From Devosia algicola (GTDB lineage: Bacteria; Pseudomonadota; Alphaproteobacteria; Rhizobiales; Devosiaceae), in assembly GCF_028816455.1 (NCBI RefSeq), contig NZ_CP118246.1, forward strand, positions 744,001 to 808,000: DNA of 64,000 nt, given 5' to 3'. The position numbers were made by a program, and so were the translations under genes. The notes beneath the pieces are model-generated. The model saw nothing but the letters and a program-made list of their open reading frames with translations, did not search any database and was not told where the DNA came from. Shown one piece after another: positions 32,594-44,093 of this stretch. Within the stretch, counting starts at the first letter, position 1; each line of letters starts with the position of its first letter.

Positions 32594-33780
32594 ATGGAAT
32601 TGATGACAACGACCGACGCGCTGGTGGCATTTTGCGACCAAGCTGCCAAGTTTGATTTCGTTACGGTTGACACAGAATTCTTGCGAGAAACCACCTATTG
32701 GCCAAAGCTTTGCCTGATACAGGCGGCGACCGATGATGAAGTGGTGTTGATCGATCCGCTATCACCGACCATGGACCTTTCGCCCTTTTTTGCGCTTCTG
32801 TCCAATCCGAACGTGGCTAAGGTTTTCCACGCGGCCCGCCAGGACATTGAAATATTTGTTAAACTGACCGGCAGCGTGCCGCTCAATATTTTCGATACAC
32901 AGGTTGCGGCCAGCGTCTGTGGTTTTGGCGACAGCGTATCGTACGACAATCTGGTGCGCTCGATAACGTCTGTCACACTGGATAAGTCATCGCGATTTAC
33001 CGATTGGTCCGCCCGCCCTCTGTCCGAAAAGCAACGGCTGTATGCGGCTGCGGACGTAACTCACCTTCGCGACGTCTATCGGGAACTGCGTACGCAGGTC
33101 GCCGCAACGCGTCGCTCGGGTTGGGTCGACGACGAATTGACGGTGTTGCGAAGCATAGACACTTATGTTGTCCAGCCTGACCGGGCATGGGAACGGCTAA
33201 AGCTGAAGATCAATCGCCCCCGCGATCTGGCAGCCCTCAAAGTACTCGCGGCGTGGCGCGAAAAACGCGCTCAAGATAGCGACCAGCCACGCAGCCGCAT
33301 TTTGAAAGACGATGTCCTGTTTGAATTGTCGATGCAGCGGCCACTAAATCCCGACGCGTTTGAACGTCTGCGCGCCGTGCCACGCGGTTTCGGGCGCAGC
33401 GCCGCCGCGTCCGAAATAATTGGACTGCTCAAGACTGTCGAAGACATCAGCAAGGAAGACTTGCCAAAACTGCCAGAGCGTTATCGTGGTCCATCGCCCA
33501 AGGGCGCCATCGGGGATCTGGTTCGCGTATTGCTCAAATCAGTCGCTGAACAGAACGGCGTTGCTGCCCGCATAATTGCGACATCCGACGACATCGACGC
33601 ACTTGTCCTTGACGACGAGGCCGATGTTGCCCCTCTGCGGGGGTGGCGACGCAAGGCTCTTTGGCGAAAAAGGCTCTGGCCATTAAGCATGGCCGAATTG
33701 GCTTGTGTGCCACGCGCAAGGGCATTGTCGAATTTGAGATCGAGCCTGACGTGGTTGCCCAGGACGCCGCCGCCGAATAG
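32594..33780 (+). CDS. rnd: Ribonuclease D, two one-base frame breaks near the C terminus
   Basis: 394 residues after repair, from ATG 32594 (MELMTTTDALVAFCDQ). DEDD exonuclease residues in VDTEFLRE, FHAARQDIEIF, SYDNLV and YAAADVTHLRDVY, then an HRDC-type helical region (RAWERLKLKI). Two AGGCTC sites 17 bases apart (33654-33659, 33671-33676) each hold one surplus base; removing both gives WRRKLFGEKALAIKHGRIGL and ends EIEPDVVAQDAAAE at 33780. A single correction leads at once to a stop, so both are needed. Matures tRNA 3' ends. Confidence 0.93.
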
Positions 33781-33782
33781 CG

Positions 33783-35318
33783 TTAGATTGCCACCTGAAC
33801 CGAGGTTTGCTTGTAGCCCGACACGCCCCCGAACTGGTCAAGACGGTTGCGCAGATGTTCGCCGTCAAGAAACACCAGATCAGCCGGCAGCAACAGGACC
33901 AACACTCCAGCCTGCACGTCAAATTTGATCCGTGGCAGAATTCCAGGCATTGCCGCCGACATTGGATAGGCGACGCGAAACAGCGCGCCGATCAATCGTG
34001 CTCTGGCGTTTCCCGCATCACCAGCCAGTTCCTGCAATGGCCCAGCGCCAATCTTGTTCTTTACCCCGCCATATCGCACGGCAATTGCCTGCGCCAGAAA
34101 AGCACGACCGGGATGGTCTATGCCAATGAGCGATCCATAGGCTATGGCATCAACACTTTGCGGACCGCGATAATCCGGATGCGCGCGCCAGCCAAGATCG
34201 GCCAGTAAGCAAGAGACCTCGCGCAACCGTCGTTCGCCCTCGCTTTCCTCGATGCCCGAAACCCCAATAAATTGGCTTGTGAAGGTCATTAAGTCACTAG
34301 CATGTGCGGGCGAACGAGAACGCAACACTGACAACTCCTCGGACGCTTGAAGGAGGGGGTCAACGGCCTGTTCGCGCTTGTCCAGCATGCCGAACAGATA
34401 TCCCTCCCGCACGCCGAGTGCGGAGAATACGACATTGTCGAATTTGCCGCGCTTGAGTAATTCTCCCAGTACAGCGGCACCATATGGCACCAGGTCGCGA
34501 CGCGAGGAGCTGACATTCTCAGAACCGGTATAGGACTTGCCGCCCTCGATAATTTCGGCACAAAGCGATTTCATATCATTCGCCGGCACCGAATAGTGCT
34601 GCACCATATGCAGGGGATAGCCGCGTAAAACCTGATGCAGTTTGGCCAGCGACCGCCAGGTGCCGCCAATTGCACAAAACCTGCCGCCAACGCTTTCCAC
34701 ATCGAGTTTGGAGCGTTTCAAGCGATCGCGCACGATGTCGGCTGCCTTGCTTGGCGACCTGTCGCTATCATCTTGTAACCGGATAACCCCGAGTTCGTGG
34801 GTTTCACCATTGGTGTCGGTTCGGTCCGCAATGGTGGAAAGTTCAAGACTGCCGCCGCCGAGATCACCGATAAGGCCGCTAAATTCTGGAATACCGGCGA
34901 CAACGCCCAAGGCAGCAAAATGCGCCTCCTGCTCACCACTGAGCACATTGACGGGGTTGTCCATGATGGCCTCAACCTCGGCAACGAACGCATCGCGATT
35001 TGTCGCTTCCCTGACGGCGGATGTCGCCAGAACATGAACCTTGCCGACGCGCATCAACCGCACCACCAGTGCAAAGCGCTTAATGGCAGTGAGCGCGCGC
35101 TCCATATTGTCGTCGGCAAGTTTGCCACTGGTAGCCATGCCGCGCCCAAGCGCGCAGGCCGCCTTTTCATTGTAGAGCGGCGTCAATGATCTTGCATGCC
35201 GCTCATAGACAACGAGTCGAACGGAGTTGGACCCGATGTCGAGCACGGCTACGGGCTTGGCGCCCTTAATCCGCCCCTGCGCGGTGGGATCGGCGTCTAC
35301 GCCCCAGAACTGGTTCAA
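33783..35318 (-). CDS. ppx: Exopolyphosphatase, Ppx/GppA family
   Basis: 511 residues from a TTG that overlaps the ppk stop. ASKHA fold: phosphate 1 motif [15 protein letters not shown], phosphate 2 motif [13 protein letters not shown], and a C-terminal HD-like helical region. It degrades polyphosphate and may hydrolyse pppGpp. Coupled to ppk on the same strand, so synthesis and breakdown of polyphosphate share a transcript. A start a few codons downstream is possible. The frame is intact. Confidence 0.93.
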   Translation of the reverse strand: MNQFWGVDADPTAQGRIKGAKPVAVLDIGSNSVRLVVYERHARSLTPLYNEKAACALGRGMATSGKLADDNMERALTAIKRFALVVRLMRVGKVHVLATSAVREATNRDAFVAEVEAIMDNPVNVLSGEQEAHFAALGVVAGIPEFSGLIGDLGGGSLELSTIADRTDTNGETHELGVIRLQDDSDRSPSKAADIVRDRLKRSKLDVESVGGRFCAIGGTWRSLAKLHQVLRGYPLHMVQHYSVPANDMKSLCAEIIEGGKSYTGSENVSSSRRDLVPYGAAVLGELLKRGKFDNVVFSALGVREGYLFGMLDKREQAVDPLLQASEELSVLRSRSPAHASDLMTFTSQFIGVSGIEESEGERRLREVSCLLADLGWRAHPDYRGPQSVDAIAYGSLIGIDHPGRAFLAQAIAVRYGGVKNKIGAGPLQELAGDAGNARARLIGALFRVAYPMSAAMPGILPRIKFDVQAGVLVLLLPADLVFLDGEHLRNRLDQFGGVSGYKQTSVQVAI

Positions 35319-37487
35319 TCGATGCCCTCATCACCCTCCCGAGCACCGGCGCTGCCGCGCCCCGACAAGGAGGGGTTGGTCATAAAGTAATCGTGCGCAT
35401 TGAATGGCTCGTCGCCATCCATGATCCGAACACGATGCGAACTACCATCCGGCAACACCTCCCAGCTTTGCTGGTTGTCACGCAAATAGGCACCTAGGAT
35501 GCGATCAAGAATCTGCTTGTGCACCGTCGAGTTCAGGATTGGTACCATCACTTCAACCCGGCCGTCCAGATTGCGTCCCATGAGATCCGCGGAGGATATA
35601 TAGACGCGCGCGCTTGGCGATGGCATCACTTCACCATTGCCAAAGCAATAAATCCGGCTGTGCTCAAGAAAGCGCCCCACTACCGATTTGACACGAATAT
35701 TGTCTGAAAAACCAGGAATGCCAGGTCGCAGACAACAAATGCCCCGCACGATGAGATCAACTTTGACGCCAACCTGACTTGCATCATAAAGCGCATCGAT
35801 CAGCTGCGGATCCACCAGCGAGTTCATCTTCAAAAGGATCCAGGCTGGTCGGCCTTCCCGTGCAAAATCAGTTTCCCGCTGAATGTTGTCGATCAGCGTG
35901 TCGCGCAAATTGACCGGCGACACGGCAATCGTCTCAAGTTCCGTGGGCCGGGCATATCCGGTGATGAAGTTGAACACGCGCGCAACGTCCCGGGTAATCG
36001 AGGGATCAATGGTGAAATAGCTGAGATCGGTGTAAATCTTGGCGGTAATCGGGTGATAGTTGCCAGTACCTATGTGGCAATAGCTGACCAGCTTGCCCTT
36101 TTCGCGTCGAACGACCTGACTGAGCTTGGCATGTGTTTTGAGTTCAATGAACCCGAAAACAACTTGCGCGCCAGCCCTTTCCAGATCGCGCGCCCAACGA
36201 ATGTTGGCCTCCTCGTCGAACCGTGCCTTGAGACTCAACCAGACACGTTACCGACTTGCCTGCCTCGGCCGCCATCACCAGCGCCTTGATAATCGGGCTA
36301 TCGGCGGACGTGCGATAAAGCGTTTGCTTGATTGCCACGACATCAGGGTCACGGGCCGCCTGCATCAGGAATTGCGCCACCACATCGAATGTTTCAAACG
36401 GGTGGTGCACAAGTATGTCCTTCGCGCGGATCGCGGCGAAACAATCACCATTGTGATCGCGTATCCGCTCGGGGAAGCGCGCATGGTAGGGCGTGAATTT
36501 GAGGTCCGGACGGTCGATGTCGCAAATTTTGCGGGCGTCCGAGAGGCCAAGAAATCCCTGCACCTCAAATATATCATCATCCTTGACGCTCAATTTCTCG
36601 CTGATCTGGCGCTTTAGGGCCCTTGGCATCGAGCTTTCTACTTCCAGACGAATTACCTGACCGCGACGCCGCTGCCGCAACGCGCTTTCAAATTCCACCA
36701 CAAGATCGGCGGCCTCGTCATCGATTTCGATTTCACTGTCGCGGATAACCCGGAACGCGCCGGAGCCGACAACTTCGTGGCCAGGGAACATCTTGTGAAA
36801 GAATATCTTGACCAGCGTATCAATGGTGACGACTTCGGAACGTCCCTCCGATACCAGGGTTGAGGGCAGGTTGATAAACCGATCAAGATTGCTCGGCAGG
36901 CGCACCAAGGCCGTCAAAGGCGTGTCCCCATCGGGGCGACTTAGCTCAAATGCCAGAGCCAGCCCGAGATTGGGTATGAACGGAAAAGGATGCGCTGGAT
37001 CAACAGCGATTGGCGTCAGAACCGGAAATATTTCCTCGCGAAACAGTTTTTGCAGATAGTTGACCTGGTCGACGTCTAAATCGTCGGCTTCATGGATGAC
37101 CACATTTTGTTCGAACAGAGCCTCCCGCACTGTCTGCCACTGGTCTTGCTGCTCAAGCTGCAAGTGTTGCGCCAGCGTAGCAATCTCTTCGATCTGCTCT
37201 GATGGCGTTAGGCCATCAGCACTAAGCTTGGTCAAGCCGGCCCGCATCTGTCCTTTGAGCCCCGCAACCCGCACCATGAAGAATTCGTCGAGATTGTTGG
37301 CTGAAATCGAAACGAAACGAAGTCGCTCCAGCAGTGGATGGGCTTCGTTACTGGCTTCTTCCAGCACTCGCATATTGAACTGAAGCCAGCTGACCTCTCG
37401 ATTGACAAAGCGAGCGGGACTGGAGCGTAACGCCTGTGCATCAGGGCCGTTGGCATCTGCCTCTTCAAATTCGCTCATATCATTCAT
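35315..37487 (-). CDS. ppk: Polyphosphate kinase 1, one-base frame break
   Basis: 723 residues after repair. N domain [20 protein letters not shown] domain, then the phospholipase-D-like catalytic half with [18 protein letters not shown] and [19 protein letters not shown]. The break is at plus-strand GAGACTC 36230-36236 (coding GAGTCTC): removing one base gives [20 protein letters not shown]. Here the extra base is T before CTC, inside a GAGCTC palindrome. Starts at ATG 37487, overlapping the hdaA stop. It makes polyphosphate from ATP. Confidence 0.95.
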
Positions 37488-38176
37488 CGTTTCCACCTTC
37501 AATATCGCCAGGCGTTTCGCCACGTTCTCGTTGACGGCGCGCCAGCGCTTTTGCGGCAATGCTGCGGGTGATCGCACTTTTTTCCGCCAGTGCCAGACGA
37601 TCCATCAAATCAACGAGCGTGGCTACTTCTTCTGTAGAACGCTCCATTCGCGCCACGACATAGCGCACGATCTCGGGGGTCAACCTTCACCTGGCGGTCG
37701 GCGAACAGTTTTACCAACATCTGTGACAACTGAATGTCATCGGTGATCGAAACATTGAACAATGTCGCGCGACGTGCCCTTGAGCGCACGTCGTCGGTTT
37801 GGAAAGGCCAGATCGCAACGTCCGTGCGCGCTGTCATCAGCAACGCCCGCTGGTCCCGCAACGACTGATTCAACAGATGGAACAGCGACGTTTCCTCATA
37901 GTCACCGCTATCAATGTTCTCAATCACCAACGGAAACGCACCGCCCGAAGTAGCAATTTTTGCCAATTGGCCGGGAGTCGCCAGCGCTGCACCGCTCCGG
38001 TCAGCGAATATGCGCGCCAGATGCGACTTTCCCGACTGCGGCGGCCCCACGATTACGGTGAACGGGTCACCCCATCCCGGAAAGTCCATAACGCGGTCAT
38101 AGGCCAGTTGGTTACCTTCACCCACCAGAAAATCTGATGCAGCCAGCGCCGGCGTGTGTGCGAAATCAAGCGCCAT
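37480..38176 (-). CDS. hdaA: DnaA-regulatory inactivator HdaA (DnaA AAA+ paralogue), one-base frame break
   Basis: 231 residues after repair. AAA+ module with Walker A GPPQSGKSHLAR and Walker B-like FPLVIENIDS; no DnaA domain IV. The break lies at plus-strand GATCTC 37669-37674. Removing that base gives RQVKVDPRVVRYVVARMERS, the canonical DPRVxxYxxxRxERS text of DnaA/Hda; deleting a base from the neighbouring C-run instead gives DPEIVRY, a poorer match. HdaA with the sliding clamp promotes ATP hydrolysis by DnaA. Overlaps ppk; perM-like gene upstream, a common alphaproteobacterial order. Confidence 0.9.
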
Positions 38177-38228
38177 TTGGCCACGCGACCCAATAGGCGG
38201 ATTTTGGCTCGAGTCTCATGGGTTGATC

Positions 38229-39315
38229 TTACACCGGATCGCCGCCCGTACCACCATTGTGGCCGAGATAAAGCGTGCTCGATTTATATTTGGCGACACC
38301 AAACCTGATCAATACTGCGCCAATCGCCGCCAACGGTACGGCCAATAGCAAGCCGACAAATCCAAACAGCGCACCAAATGCCAGCAATGCAAACATTAGC
38401 CAGACTGGATTGATATTGATGCTCGACCCGACCAGCTTGGGATAGAGCACATTGCCTTCGATGAACTGGCCAATCATGTAGATGGCGAACACCACGGCAA
38501 TCAAAACCCAATTGTCGCCGAACTGCACAACGGCGATACCCATTGAGAGGCCAAAGCCCAAGGTAAACCCCAGAAACGGCACAAAGCTTAGAAAGCCTGC
38601 AATCAGCCCAATTGCCAGACCAAAATTCAAGCCGACAAGGCTCAAGGCCGTCGCATAATAGGCCATGTCGATCAATACGACGCCGCCCTGCCCTCTGATC
38701 ACGCCCGCCATCGAGGCTATTGATATCACCGAGGATCTCATTGATTTCGCTTCGATGGTCGCGCGGCAACAGACCCTGCAACCCCCGCACCATGCCTTCC
38801 CAGTCCAGCAGCAGGTAAAATGCCACGACGGGGGTAAAGATGGCAAAACCTATGGCGCTGATAACAGTCATACCGCTGGAGACAATTTCGCCCGACACCA
38901 CCGCCACAATCCCAACCATGCGACCGAGCAGGTCGGTAACGGTCGCTTCAACCTGCGCAGCCCTCTCAGGGCCAAGCCATTGGTTTAGCTCCGGCGCCCA
39001 ACGCCGCGCCAATGCTTGCAGATCCGCTGCATAGCCTGGCAGGCGTTGCAATAGACCAACCACCTGCTGTGCTACCAGCGGAACCACCATAAAAAACAGT
39101 CCCAGAATAATGGTAATGACGCTAAGCAGCACAACCGCCGTTGCCCAGCCGCGGCTAAAATGCCAGCGCTGCAATTGATTAACGAGTGGATTGAGCAAAT
39201 AGGCCAGCGCCGCCCCAACGACGAACGGCAGCAGGATGCCCCGGAACAGCCAAAGCATCAGGCTCAACGCAACGGTGAAGGCTATCCAGATCAGTACCTG
39301 ATTTCGCAATGTCAT
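38229..39315 (-). CDS. AI-2E/PerM family membrane protein, one-base frame break
   Basis: About 361 residues after repair, with several transmembrane segments (FTVALSLMLWLFRGILLPFV, VVLLSVITIILGLFFMVVPL, FVFAIYMIGQFIEGNVLYPK, LALLAFGALFGFVGLLLAVP). YMIGQFIEGNVLYPKLVG is typical of the family. The frame breaks at plus-strand GAGGCT 38713-38718; removing one base gives ILGDINSSMAGVIRGQGGV. Transport role unproven for this subgroup. Upstream of hdaA with a 52-base gap. Confidence 0.88.
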
Positions 39316-39447
39316 ACGGCGGGCGACCCTTGCGTCACAATGGCGGAAAAGCTATCAGGCCTGTTACCGGTCGGCGCCAAAAAGTTCAACTGCTTTGGTG
39401 CTCCCGTTCCATTCAAACCGTGTTATCAATAGTTGGCAGCGAGGCCC

Positions 39448-40525
39448 ATGTCCGACAAACAAAACCTGCCATCAAACGGACTGTCATACAAGCAGGCTGG
39501 CGTCGATATTGACGCAGGCAACGCCTTGGTTGAAGCCATCAAACCTGCTGTGCGCTCAACCCGTCGTACTGGGGCCGATGGCGAGATCGGCGGATTTGGC
39601 GGCCTATTCGACCTGAAGGCCGCCGGTTTTACCGATCCGGTGCTGGTCGCGGCAAACGATGGCGTCGGAACCAAGCTTAAAATTGCAATCGAAACGGGTA
39701 GCCACGGCACGATTGGCATTGATCTGGTCGCCATGTGCGTCAACGACATTATCGTTCAGGGCGCCGAACCACTGTTTTTCCTCGATTATCTGGCGACGGG
39801 GCAGTTGGACGTCACTCAGGCGACCGCCATTGTGGAGGGTATTGCCGAAGGCTGCCGACAGGCGGGATGTGCGCTGATCGGCGGAGAAACTGCCGAAATG
39901 CCCGGAATGTACCACGGCAAGGACTATGATTTGGCGGGCTTTGCTGTTGGTGCAGCCGAGCGCGGAACGCTATTGCCACGCAAAGACATTGCCGCAGGCG
40001 ATATGCTGGTCGCCTTGGCCTCGTCCGGAGTGCACTCAAATGGCTATTCGTTGGTACGCAAGATTGTTGAAGTGTCCGGCGTCGACTGGTTCATGGACGC
40101 GCCCTTTGCTGCCGGACAGTCGCTATCCGAAGCGTTGCTCACGCCGACCCGGATATATGTGCGGCCGCTGCTGGAGGCACTCAAATCCGGCATTTCGATC
40201 AAGGCCCTTGCCCATATTACCGGCGGTGGATTTATCGACAATATACCGCGGGTGCTGCCTGATGACCTGACGGCCCATGTCGACCTGAGCGCAATTGGCG
40301 TACCTAAAGTTTTTGGGTGGCTGTCGCGGAGTGGCGGTATGAGCCAGCGTGAAATGCTGCGCACCTTCAACTGCGGCGTTGGCATGCTGGTTGCCGTTGC
40401 AGCTAAGGATGCCGCCAAATTGGTCGATCAGGCTCGATGCAGCGGGTGAAACAGCCACTATTGTAGGTAAGCTGACCGCACGAACTGGCGACGCCGTAAC
40501 CTTTGATGGCGCACTCGCATTGTGA
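39448..40525 (+). CDS. purM: Phosphoribosylaminoimidazole synthetase PurM, one-base frame break near the end
   Basis: 358 residues after repair. [31 protein letters not shown] and [11 protein letters not shown] are the ATP/Mg and FGAM-binding motifs; [19 protein letters not shown] lies in the C domain. The break at AGGCTC 40430-40435 truncates the last 30 residues; AGCTC restores [21 protein letters not shown] and ends at 40525, overlapping the purN GTG by 3 bases. Fifth step of purine synthesis. ATG 39448 is taken as start. Confidence 0.94.
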
Positions 40526-41106
40526 GCAAGAAGCGCGTCGCCATTTTGATTTCGGGGCGCGGGTCGAACATGACAGCGCTTATCGATGCGTGTCGACTGC
40601 CCGATTATCCAGCCGAGATCGTCGGCGTCGGCTCCAATCGAGCGACGGCACCAGGTCTCGAAATCGCATCCGCTCGTGGTCTTGAGACTTTCTCGCTGGC
40701 CCAAAGTCAGTTCGTGGATCGCGACGCATTTGACGCCGCGCTCACCCAAAAGCTCGACGCCTGGAACGTCGACATCATTTGCCTCGCGGGCTTCATGCGC
40801 ATATTGACGCCCGATTTCACCGTGCGCTGGGCTGGCCGTCTGATCAACATCCACCCCTCATTGCTGCCGCTATATCGAGGACTTGACACCCACGCGCGCG
40901 CATTGGCGGACGGTGCCAGGGTTCATGGTTGTACGGTACATTTTGTGACGCCGGACCTCGACGAGGGCCCCACCATCATGCAGGCACAAGTGCCCGTGTT
41001 GCCGGGCGACACGCCCGACACACTGGCGACACGTATCCTCGTGGAGGAACATCGAATTTATCCTGAGGCGCTTTGTCTTCTGGCGTCGGGCACCCTGAAG
41101 TACTAG
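40522..41106 (+). CDS. purN: Phosphoribosylglycinamide formyltransferase PurN
   Basis: 194 residues from a GTG coupled to the purM stop. N10-formyl-THF-dependent: Asn and His of the catalytic triad in INIHPSLLP and Asp in VTPDLDEGPTI; GRGSNMTALIDAC binds phosphate. The purM-purN pair is standard. The frame is intact and includes an unaltered AGCTC (AAAAGCTCGACG at 40748-40759), showing that not every copy of the motif carries the insertion. Confidence 0.96.
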   Translation: MSKKRVAILISGRGSNMTALIDACRLPDYPAEIVGVGSNRATAPGLEIASARGLETFSLAQSQFVDRDAFDAALTQKLDAWNVDIICLAGFMRILTPDFTVRWAGRLINIHPSLLPLYRGLDTHARALADGARVHGCTVHFVTPDLDEGPTIMQAQVPVLPGDTPDTLATRILVEEHRIYPEALCLLASGTLKY

Positions 41107-41163
41107 ACGCCGGTCGTTGGTGCGGAACGTTCGCGCCCAATTTGGGACCCGAATTTCCTGTCT

Positions 41164-43937
41164 TTATTCGGCTGTCGGATCGTCAGGCGTATCGGCACTA
41201 CCCTCATCTACGCCTGTCTCGTCCTCGTCTTCCTCTTCCGGCTCGCTGATCCGTTCGACCGAAACAACCTTTTCGCCTTCGGCGGTGTCAAAGACGATAA
41301 CGCCCTGTGAGCCGCGGGAAACAATACGGATTGGCTTCTTGCCCTCCACCGGCATGCGGGTCATTTGCCCCGCATCGGTCACCAGCATTATTTGGTCTTC
41401 CGGCGATACCGGGAACGAGGCGATCAACGCCCCGTTTCGCTTGTTAACCGCCATGGCAACAATGCCTTTGCCGCCGCGTCCGGTAATCCGGTACTCATGG
41501 CTCGAGGTCCGCTTGCCGTATCCATTTTCGGAAATCGTCAGAATGAATTGCTCTGCGGCGCTCATCGCTGCGTAGCGTTCCTGGCTCAACTCGCCCGCGA
41601 CAATGTCGTCGGTCTCATCAGTTGAGGTTTCTTCATTCTCCGCCTCGCCGCGCACGGCACGACTCATCTTGAGATAAGCGGATCGTTCTTCAGATACCGC
41701 CTCGAAATGGTGCAGAATCGCCATCGAGATGATGCTGTCGCCACTAGCGAGGCTGGATCCCTCGTACGCCCATCGAGATCGCGTCCCTTGAAGACGCGAA
41801 CATCGCCAACTTGGAAGCGGATGGCCTGACCAAGCGCAGTCGTCAACAAGACATCATCGTTTGCCGAGCAGGTATCGACACCAACGATGCCATCACCGTC
41901 GTCCAGCTTCATGGCAATTTTGCCGTTCTGGCGAACTTCAACAAAGTCCGCCAGCGAGTTGCGGCGCACCGTACCACGCGTGGTGGCAAACATGATATCG
42001 AGGTCCGACCAACTGCTCTCGTCCTCCGGCAGCGGCATGATGGAGGTAATCCGTTCGCCCTGCTCCAGCGGTAACATGTTGATCAGCGCCTTGCCGCGAG
42101 CCTGTGGCGCAGCAATGGGCAGGCGCCAGACCTTTAGCTTGTAGACAATACCGCGCGAGGTAAAAAACAACACTGGCGTATGAGTATTGGCAACAAAAAG
42201 GCGCGATACGAAATCCTCGTCCCGCGTCGCCATGCCGGATCGGCCTTTGCCACCGCGATTCTGCGCGCGGTAGGTCGATAGCGGTACCCGCTTGATGTAG
42301 CCACCATGGGTCACGGTAACCACCATATCCTCGCGTGCGATCAGATCTTCGTCATCAAAATCGGCGGCACTATCAGTGATTTCGGTTCTGCGCGGCACGG
42401 CGAATTGATCTTTTATCGCCGTCAACTCGTCGCGGATAATGCTGACAACCCGCTCGCGTGATCGCAATATTTCGAGATAATCGGCTATTTCAACACCAAG
42501 GCCGTTGAGTTCCTCGCCAATTTCGTCGCGTCCTAAAGCAGTCAAACGGGCAAGACGCAATTCCAGGATCGCACGCGCCTGTTCTTCGGACAGATTGAAG
42601 GTGCCATCATCATTTATCCGATGGCGCGGATCGTCGATCAGAGCGATAAGCGGCGCCACATCATGGGCTGGCCAGTGCCGTGTCATCAGTTGTTCACGTG
42701 CCGTCGCTGGATCGGGAGCCGTGCGGATCAGCGCAATGACTTCATCGATATTGGCAACTGCAACGCCGAGCCCAACCAAAATGTGAGCACGATCACGCGC
42801 CTTGTTCAGCAGGAACCGCGCCCGCCGGGTCACAACTTCTTCGCGGAACGCAACAAACGCCGTCAATATTTCCCGCAAATTCATCAGCTGCGGCTTGCCG
42901 CCGTTAAGCGCCACGAAGTTGCACCCGAATGAGGACTGCAGCGGGGTAAAGCGATAAAGCTGGTTCAGCACGACGTCGGGCAGCGCATCGCGTTTGATTT
43001 CGACGACCACCCGCATACCGTTCCGGTCGCTCTCATCGCGCATGTCCGCGATACCTTCGATACGTTTTTCACGCACCAGTTCAGCGATCTTTTCTACCAT
43101 CGAGGCTTTGTTTACCTGATAGGGAATTTCGCTGATGATCAGCGCTTCGCGCTCCTTGCGCACCTCTTCAATAATAACACGACCGCGCATCATTACTGAT
43201 CCGCGGCCCGTTTCGTACGCCGAACGAATGCCATGCCGCCCAAGGATCAGACCCGCTGTAGGGAAGTCAGGTCCAGGCAACACTTCCATGAGTTCGTCGA
43301 CCGTAACATCTGGATTGTCGATAAACAGCAGCGTGGCATCGATGACTTCGCCCAGATTATGCGTCGGGATATTGGTTGCCATGCCGACAGCGATGCCGCC
43401 ACCGCCATTGACCAGCATATTGGGGAATCGCGCCGGCAAAACCACGGGTTCTTTCTCCGAACCATCGTAGTTCTCGCGGAAATTGACCGTGTCCTTATCC
43501 AGATCGTCCAGCAGCGCGTTGGTAACCCGCTGCATGCGCACTTCAGTATAGCGCATTGCCGCCGGCATATCGCCGTCGACCGATCCAAAGTTGCCCTGCC
43601 CGTCAATGAGCAGCAGACCCATGGAAAAATCCTGCGCCATGCGCACAAGGGCCATGTAGACCGACTGATCACCATGAGGGTGATATTTACCTATGACATC
43701 GCCCACTACGCGGGCCGACTTTCTATAGGCCTTATTCCACTCGTAGCCGTTCTCGCCCATGGAAAACAGGATGCGGCGATGCACCGGTTTCAATCCGTCG
43801 CGCACATCTGGCAGCGCCCGGCTCACGATCACGCTCATGGCGTAATCGAGATAGGATTTGCGCATTTCCTCGGTAATGGAAATGTTCTCGATATCGGAAG
43901 GCGATGAACCGCTTCCGGCTTCTGGCTGATCTGTCAC
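41164..43937 (-). CDS. gyrA: DNA gyrase subunit A, two one-base frame breaks
   Basis: 923 residues after repair. Catalytic tyrosine in [10 protein letters not shown]; GyrA-box QNRGGKG distinguishes it from ParC. Two breaks 26 bases apart, at plus-strand GAGATC 41775-41780 and GAGGCT 41749-41754; removing one base from each gives [24 protein letters not shown], while either alone leaves the wrong frame or a stop. The quinolone-determining loop reads [13 protein letters not shown]: Gln and Met stand at the positions of E. coli Ser83 and Asp87. Acidic C-terminal tail. Confidence 0.95.
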
Positions 43938-44093
43938 TGGGCTGATTCTTGGTTGGCCAACATGTCTATCCTATAGGCGATTCCGCATCACAATGCCAAG
44001 GATTGCCGCTTCTTTCCCCTTGATTGCTGGACGGCACCAACTTTACCACCTACCAATTCTGCCTCAGCACACTTGGCAGGGAGATTCGGGCCG

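Noticed and set aside
33735..33780. GAGCCTGACG near the rnd end as a third insertion
   Set aside because: The written frame ends cleanly at TAG 33780 just before the ppx stop; removing a base would lead past it.
39265..39280. AGGCTC at the N terminus of the AI-2E permease gene as an insertion site
   Set aside because: The frame FTVALSLMLWLFRG is continuous and sensible on both sides.
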